From assembly GCA_964452115.1 (NCBI GenBank), contig CAYVKY010000087.1, positions 1 through 9,976 on the forward strand: a stretch of DNA of 9,976 nt, read 5' to 3'. Both the position numbers and the translations under genes were made by a program. This document shows, piece by piece, positions 6,067 to 9,976 of this stretch; position 1 is the first letter of the stretch, and the number at the start of each line of letters is the position of its first letter. The notes under the pieces were generated by a model. It searched no databases and had not been told where the DNA came from. It was given only the letters and a program-made list of their open reading frames with translations. The DNA comes from CAYVKY01 sp964452115. GTDB taxonomy: Bacteria > Bacteroidota > Ignavibacteria > Tepidaquicellales > Tepidaquicellaceae.

Positions 6067-7482
6067 ATGTTCGATGTAAAAACGTATATCAGAAGAAGGG
6101 AAATTCTGAAGAAGAAAATAAAATCAGGTTTAATATTGCTTCCGGGGAACGAGGAAATTCCGATGAACTATCCCGGAAACACTTACAGATTCAGGCAGGA
6201 CAGCACTTTTCTGTATTATTTCGGAATTGATGTTCCGAACGTAATTGGAATTATTGATGCGGATTCGGGCGAAGATATTTTGTTCGGAAATGATTTTGAA
6301 GTTGACGATATCGTCTGGATGGGACCTCAGCCGACGATAAAAAATCTTGCATTAAAATCAGGAGTTAAAAAAACACTTGCGCTGAATAAAGCAAAGGATG
6401 CCGTTTCAGATGCAGTGCTTGCAGGAAGAAAAATTCATTTTCTGCCGCAGTACCATAGCCGCTCACAGATGACGCTCGGCGATATCACAGGCATAATGCC
6501 GAAATGCATCAATGCTCATAAATCGGTTGAACTGATAAAAGCAGTGATTGAACAAAGGCTTATAAAATCTTCTGAAGAAGTAAAAGAAATAGAATTCGCA
6601 CTTGATATTTCATTCCAAATGCATACGTATGCAATGATTATGACAATGCCCGGAATGTATGAACGGGAAGTTGCCGGCGGCATTGACGGTATTACATATT
6701 CAATGGGTAAAGGGAATTCTTTCCCGACAATATTTTCAATACACGGTGAAACCCTGCACAATCATCATTACGACAATCTGATGAAATCAGGCGACCTCGT
6801 TGTCAATGATTCCGGTGCAGAAAGCCTGAATAACTATGCAAGCGACATTACACGTACATTTCCCGTTAACGGAAAGTTTACTGATAAGCAGAAGGAAATT
6901 TATACAATAGTGCTGAATGCACAGATGACTGCAATCAAAGCAATGAAGCCCGGCAGGAAATTTATAGATGTACATATGCTTGCTTCAAAAGTGATTGCAT
7001 CGGGGCTGAAAGATGCAGGCTTGATGAAAGGAAATATTGATGAGGCGGTGAAGCAGGGTGCACACGCACTGTTTTTCCCGCACGGACTCGGACACAATCT
7101 CGGACTTGATGTGCACGATCTGGAAGGGCTTGGCGAAGATTATATAGGCTATGATGAAAAACTCCGCCGCAGCGACCAGTTCGGACTTGCATATCTCAGA
7201 TATGCAAAAGAACTGAAACCGGGAATGGTGATGACTATCGAGCCGGGAATATATTTTATTCCGCAGCTGATTGATTTATGGAAATCGGAAAAGAAATTCA
7301 GCCAGTTTATAAATTATGACAAACTGAATTCATACAGAACATTCGGCGGCATAAGAATTGAAGATGACGTTTTGGTTACAAGAAACGGTTACAGAGTGCT
7401 TGGCGATCCGATACCGAAAACTGTAGAAGATGTGGAATATTTCTGCAGCAGCGAATTCAAAGACGAATTAAGACAAGAATAA
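6067..7482 (+). CDS. pepP: Xaa-Pro aminopeptidase, M24B metallopeptidase
   Basis: The protein has 471 residues, a little longer than E. coli PepP (about 440). It removes the N-terminal residue of peptides whose second residue is proline, in the cytoplasm, with a dinuclear Mn/metal centre. An N-terminal aminopeptidase P domain (about 1-145, with RFRQDSTFLYYFG) precedes a pita-bread catalytic domain (about 170-455). All five expected metal ligands are visible: Asp248 (VVNDSG), Asp260 (YASDITRTF), His343 (HGLGHNLGLDVHD), Glu392 (TIEPGIYF) and Glu432 (IRIEDD). The catalytic-support histidines H339 and H350, and an upstream H231 (TLHNHH), are also kept, so an active enzyme is expected. There is no signal peptide. 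About 25 extra residues (397-424) lie between the two glutamate ligands. A GGAG precedes the ATG by 5 nt, one of the clearer ribosome sites here. No functional partner is adjacent; the next gene converges. Confidence 0.95.
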   Translation: MFDVKTYIRRREILKKKIKSGLILLPGNEEIPMNYPGNTYRFRQDSTFLYYFGIDVPNVIGIIDADSGEDILFGNDFEVDDIVWMGPQPTIKNLALKSGVKKTLALNKAKDAVSDAVLAGRKIHFLPQYHSRSQMTLGDITGIMPKCINAHKSVELIKAVIEQRLIKSSEEVKEIEFALDISFQMHTYAMIMTMPGMYEREVAGGIDGITYSMGKGNSFPTIFSIHGETLHNHHYDNLMKSGDLVVNDSGAESLNNYASDITRTFPVNGKFTDKQKEIYTIVLNAQMTAIKAMKPGRKFIDVHMLASKVIASGLKDAGLMKGNIDEAVKQGAHALFFPHGLGHNLGLDVHDLEGLGEDYIGYDEKLRRSDQFGLAYLRYAKELKPGMVMTIEPGIYFIPQLIDLWKSEKKFSQFINYDKLNSYRTFGGIRIEDDVLVTRNGYRVLGDPIPKTVEDVEYFCSSEFKDELRQE

Positions 7483-7505
7483 AAAATCCAAATTCATTTT
7501 TTAAA

Positions 7506-7534
7506 AAGAGGCGGAAATTTAATTTTCGCCTCTT
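7506..7534. terminator. Terminator hairpin overlapping the 3' end of the membrane-protein gene
   Basis: A 12-bp stem (7506-7517 with 7523-7534, AAGAGGCGGAAA/TTTTCGCCTCTT, one G-T pair) encloses the loop TTTAA. On minus a U-rich tract follows, so it works best for the leftward gene. On plus the tract after the stem is poor in T, so termination of the aminopeptidase here may be weak. The leftward gene's stop codon (7519-7521) lies in the loop and its last codons form one arm. Confidence 0.75.
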
Positions 7535-8688
7535 CCATTTATGAAAAACGAATGACTTTTTTCGAGCAGTAAATCTGTCTGCATAAGCAAATGGCTCAGA
7601 AAATTTTTTGGACGGAGAAGGCTTTTCAAATCCGGCAGAGATGCAATGATTCCGGGCACGCTTTCGAAAGCAAAATTCAGAGAAGTCAGAAAACTTTTTC
7701 CTGCCTTTCGCTTTATCAGATTAAAAAATGCGGGGCTTTTAAATTCAATGCTTATAGCGGCGAACCCGAATGTGATTACAAATGCCCGAAGCAGCATTTC
7801 TGCAGATTTCAGAAGCCCGTTTGTGATTCCCGTATTTAAAAGCCAGCTGTAAGTGACGGCTGTTAAAGTTGTGACAACTATCAGTTGTATCCAGAATTTA
7901 TAATGCCGGAGATATTTTACCGTTTTGTGATATTTGTAAAGAATAAAAAGTATATAAACAATACCCGCAACTGATGCGGTAAGCAGACTGTTTTTAATTA
8001 ATATTATTATTCCAATAATTACTGCAATATTGACAATAATAATTGTGAACGGCTTTAACAGTGAGCTCTGATTATCCTGAATTGCCGGATTATTTGCAAT
8101 TCCAGTTTTTTCCGAATCTATTTGTGTTTGTGCTTTGACAGCCGAACGGCAGCCGGCAAATGCAACAAGCATACCAACAATGGAATTGATTGCTATCAGC
8201 AGCAGAATTAAATGAACAGGTGCTGCTGATTTGATTTTCAGCAGAGAAATAATGTATGAAGCAGTATTATTAAATACTGTGATTAAGTCCCATCCGTAAA
8301 CGATAAGATAATTAACAATTTTTTGTGTGAGGGGCATATTAAGTGCGAGTGCACCGCCGATTAAAAAACCGGCACGGTTATTTCCGAATATTAATACGCC
8401 TGTATAAATTGAAAGTGCTTCGATTGACATTCCGATTACAGGTCCGAATACAGAAACACCCGGGCTCATCATTCTCATCACCGCGGCTATCAAACCGGCG
8501 CGCCAGATGATTCCGGCTTGCTTCCATTTCATTCCCGTTGCCGAGAAAAGGTATATTGCAAATGCAGTCATTATTTCACCGGTGAACGGAATTTTCATCG
8601 AATGGAGAAAATTCCCGGCAACAATTTCAGATGCAGCCCATACACTGCCGAGCACTGCTGCTTTTTGCCACAATAAAATATTTTTCAA
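7519..8688 (-). CDS. Polytopic membrane protein of unknown function
   Basis: The protein has 389 residues. I do not recognise a characterised family. About nine or ten hydrophobic stretches are visible: roughly 9-29, 37-50, 60-72, 78-100, 107-130, 157-178, 213-231, 236-251, 266-285 and 295-311. A hydrophilic linker of about 30 residues (181-211) divides it into two halves. The N-terminal half has conserved-looking loops (GSVWAASEI, HSMKIPFTGEI, WRAGLIAAVMR, SPGVSVFGPVIG, GGALALN), giving the feel of an ECF-transporter S component. The C-terminal half ends in a charged cytoplasmic region (about 312-375), as in EcfT/CbiQ. That comparison is impression, not a motif match. The start is TTG at 8688, since no in-frame ATG lies nearby upstream and the next Met (residue 31) would remove the first membrane segment. 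No Shine-Dalgarno is visible. It sits 57 nt downstream of the desaturase and may be co-transcribed with it. Confidence 0.75.
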   Translation of the reverse strand: MKNILLWQKAAVLGSVWAASEIVAGNFLHSMKIPFTGEIMTAFAIYLFSATGMKWKQAGIIWRAGLIAAVMRMMSPGVSVFGPVIGMSIEALSIYTGVLIFGNNRAGFLIGGALALNMPLTQKIVNYLIVYGWDLITVFNNTASYIISLLKIKSAAPVHLILLLIAINSIVGMLVAFAGCRSAVKAQTQIDSEKTGIANNPAIQDNQSSLLKPFTIIIVNIAVIIGIIILIKNSLLTASVAGIVYILFILYKYHKTVKYLRHYKFWIQLIVVTTLTAVTYSWLLNTGITNGLLKSAEMLLRAFVITFGFAAISIEFKSPAFFNLIKRKAGKSFLTSLNFAFESVPGIIASLPDLKSLLRPKNFLSHLLMQTDLLLEKSHSFFINGRGEN

Positions 8689-8745
8689 TATGCAGTTTAA
8701 TTTAATTTAAAATTAACTCTGTAGAAAAAATAAAAAAAGGGAATT

Positions 8746-9705
8746 CTATTTTCTCTTTACACGTGATGTAAGTTTGATGTCACGGCGCGTAAGGAACTGA
8801 AATATTACTTTCGTCCAGGAAGTGTGATAAAAAAGTGTGTCATAATATTCAGGCGCAAGCTTTTTCAGTTTCGGTAGGCGTGAGAATGAAATGCTTGGAA
8901 AATCGTGATGCTCATTATGATATCCCACATTCAGCGTGAGCATATTCAGCGGACCGTAATATGAATAAGTTTCCTGCGAATCGTTGAATACATAGTGCTC
9001 CGAAATAAAATGTCCGCTGCACGGATGAATTCCTCCGGCAAAAAATATTGAAAGCAAAAGATAGCCGAAGCCGCTGAATCCGATTAAAGGAAAGAGCGCC
9101 GCCACCGCTGCAATCTGAAACACAATGTTGTATGCCTGCCATTTCCTGATTTTCATAGGATATACAGCCATAGGCCTGAAAGCATAGAAAAAAATCTGAT
9201 TAGCAAACCAGAGAACTTTCCCTAAAAAACCTCTGAATATTTTTGTTTCAATCAGTGTAGGGATGTCAACGTCAATGCCGTCTTTGCCCTGATTTCTGTG
9301 ATGAAGTGTGTGGTATGCTTTGAATGACATTGCATAAGGAAACACAATCGGAATATTAGCGAAAAATGAAAACAGATTATTAGTGCTCTGTTTTTTAAAA
9401 GCAAGGTTATGAGTGATTTCGTGAATTGAAAGAAACAGCGCCTGAGTTGCAGTGGCGCCTATAACATACGAGCCTATTATATAAAGTATCCATCCGTATT
9501 GCATATCGAGCACTTTTCCCGCAAACGCCGCAGCCGCAATCTGGATTCCAACAAGAAGAATTGTTACCAGCACGAGGCTAAAATCAGGTCCCATCAGTTT
9601 CCTGACTTCGGGATGTTTCTCAAGAATTTCAATACGTCTTTGATGGTGCGGTTCCGCTTTGGTTACCCAGATGAAATCATCGTGGATTTCATTTTGAATT
9701 GTCAT
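8746..9705 (-). CDS. Sphingolipid (dihydroceramide) delta-4 desaturase-like membrane fatty acid desaturase
   Basis: The protein has 319 residues, close to eukaryotic DEGS proteins (about 323). Family enzymes are di-iron membrane proteins that introduce the 4,5 double bond of the sphingoid base using O2 and an electron donor. The N-terminus DDFIWVTKAEPHHQRRIEIL...PEVRKLMGPD (about 9-41) corresponds to the Lipid_DES domain specific to this subfamily. Histidine boxes are HEITH (95-99), HTLHH (132-136) and HNEHH (263-267). DGIDVDIPT (142-150), GHFISEHY (231-238), ETYSYYGPLN (245-254) and NVGYHNEHHDFP (259-270) are near word-for-word the DEGS signature. Hydrophobic stretches at about 44-64, 70-92, 112-124, 163-180 and 195-224 fit a membrane enzyme. 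No cytochrome b5 domain is fused. The ATG at 9705 lacks a Shine-Dalgarno. An operator-like repeat and possible promoter lie upstream. Subfamily is confident; acting on ceramide in this host is inference. Confidence 0.93.
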   Translation of the reverse strand: MTIQNEIHDDFIWVTKAEPHHQRRIEILEKHPEVRKLMGPDFSLVLVTILLVGIQIAAAAFAGKVLDMQYGWILYIIGSYVIGATATQALFLSIHEITHNLAFKKQSTNNLFSFFANIPIVFPYAMSFKAYHTLHHRNQGKDGIDVDIPTLIETKIFRGFLGKVLWFANQIFFYAFRPMAVYPMKIRKWQAYNIVFQIAAVAALFPLIGFSGFGYLLLSIFFAGGIHPCSGHFISEHYVFNDSQETYSYYGPLNMLTLNVGYHNEHHDFPSISFSRLPKLKKLAPEYYDTLFYHTSWTKVIFQFLTRRDIKLTSRVKRK

Positions 9706-9745
9706 TATAAAATTATTTGGCTGCTAATTAATACAACATAATAAA

Positions 9746-9776
9746 CAAAACGTATATACATATAGTTTCGCACAAA
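9746..9776 (-). promoter_or_regulatory. Possible Bacteroidota-style promoter of the desaturase gene
   Basis: On minus a TTTG (9776-9773) is followed after 18 nt by TACGTTTTG (9754-9746). This approximates the -33 TTTG / -7 TAnnTTTG consensus of Bacteroidota, with one extra T in the -7 box. It lies about 40 nt before the ATG. Whether this lineage uses that consensus is not known to me. Confidence 0.3.
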
Positions 9777-9787
9777 ATCATATTGAA

Positions 9788-9820
9788 AACTTGCCGAGTT
9801 GTAACTTACCAAGTGGTAAG
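9788..9820. promoter_or_regulatory. Tandem palindromic operator-like site upstream of the desaturase
   Basis: Two direct repeats overlap by one base: AACTTGCCGAGTTGTA (9788-9803) and AACTTACCAAGTGGTA (9803-9818). They are identical at 13 of 16 positions. The second lies within a perfect 7-bp inverted repeat, CTTACCA-AG-TGGTAAG (9805-9820), and the first is an imperfect palindrome. The pair sits about 12 nt upstream of the possible -33 box, with one copy per about 15 nt (near 1.5 helical turns). This looks like the binding site of a dimeric helix-turn-helix regulator. Activator against repressor cannot be decided. Confidence 0.5.
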
Positions 9821-9840
9821 GAGCGTTAAAAAGTGTACAT

Positions 9841-9884
9841 AAAAAAAACCCTTAAAAAAATCTGAATCAGAAATTTTAAGGGTT
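9841..9884 (-). terminator. Rho-independent terminator of the tRNA-Ser gene
   Basis: On minus an 11-bp stem AACCCTTAAAA/TTTTAAGGGTT (9884-9874 with 9857-9847) carries an inner TCTGA/TCAGA helix and is followed by eight U. It starts 6 nt after the tRNA 3' end, so it ends the tRNA transcript and insulates the desaturase gene from it. Confidence 0.88.
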
Positions 9885-9889
9885 ATTAG

Positions 9890-9975
9890 CAGAGAGAGAG
9901 GGATTCGAACCCCCGGATACCAGAGGCATCAACGGTTTTCAAGACCGCCGCTTTCAACCACTCAGCCATCTCTCT
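9890..9975 (-). tRNA. tRNA-Ser (anticodon UGA)
   Basis: The 86-nt class II tRNA appears complete, its 5' end one base from the window edge. The acceptor stem AGAGAGA/TCTCTCT pairs fully, with discriminator G73. The anticodon loop CTTGAAA gives anticodon TGA (9939-9941 on plus), reading UCA. The long variable arm GATGCC-TCT-GGTATC forms a 6-bp helix, as expected for serine. The T arm is GGGGG-TTCGAAT-CCCTC. CCA is not encoded (CTA follows G73), so the tail must be added enzymatically. The A1-U72 first pair is a little unusual for a bacterial serine tRNA. Confidence 0.95.
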
Positions 9976-9976
9976 A

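Noticed and set aside
9889..9903. AG dinucleotide simple repeat
   Set aside because: It is the 3' acceptor and T-stem strand of tRNA-Ser, fully explained by base pairing with the 5' acceptor strand.

Overview
The window looks like chromosomal DNA from a bacterium of the FCB group, most likely Ignavibacteriota (Chlorobi-Ignavibacteria branch). The strongest clue is a secreted protein ending in a type IX secretion sorting domain with the NYPNPFNP...YDMLGREV...TKKMILIK signature, a form I associate with that lineage. Supporting clues are AT-rich intergenic DNA, mostly weak or absent Shine-Dalgarno sites, and a tRNA gene without encoded CCA. The taxonomic call is inference; no marker gene is present.

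Left part (1-2250, minus strand): a two-gene oxidoreductase operon. An upstream 688-residue protein fuses a [2Fe-2S] domain, an FAD/NAD disulfide-reductase-like core, a ferredoxin domain and a BFD-type [2Fe-2S] domain. It is followed 12 nt later by a DAO-family flavoprotein that runs off the window edge. Together they resemble the two catalytic halves of sarcosine oxidase, HcnABC or hydroxyproline dehydrogenase complexes. The amine or imino-acid substrate cannot be read from sequence.

The 2251-2961 gap is 711 nt without a convincing gene. It holds two inverted copies of a roughly 70-bp element (each with two short GC hairpins about 50 nt apart), enclosed by a separate 27/28-bp inverted repeat. 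It resembles a REP/BIME or MITE-like insertion between divergent genes.

Middle (2962-5802): a MIO-type ammonia-lyase/aminomutase (histidine ammonia-lyase superfamily) whose cofactor-forming triad reads Ala-Cys-Gly instead of Ala-Ser-Gly. It converges on the type IX-secreted beta-propeller protein, with a shared bidirectional terminator between them.

Right part (6067-9975): a complete PepP-type Xaa-Pro aminopeptidase on plus, convergent with two minus-strand genes. These are a desaturase closely resembling eukaryotic sphingolipid (dihydroceramide) delta-4 desaturases and, 57 nt downstream, an unfamiliar polytopic membrane protein. A tandem palindromic operator-like site and a possible promoter lie upstream of the desaturase. 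Before them, on the same strand, is tRNA-Ser(UGA) with its own terminator.

No CRISPR array, transposase gene, phage gene or defence cassette is visible. The most interesting points are the bacterial ceramide-desaturase-like gene and its operator-like site, the Ala-Cys-Gly lyase, and the nested inverted-repeat element.
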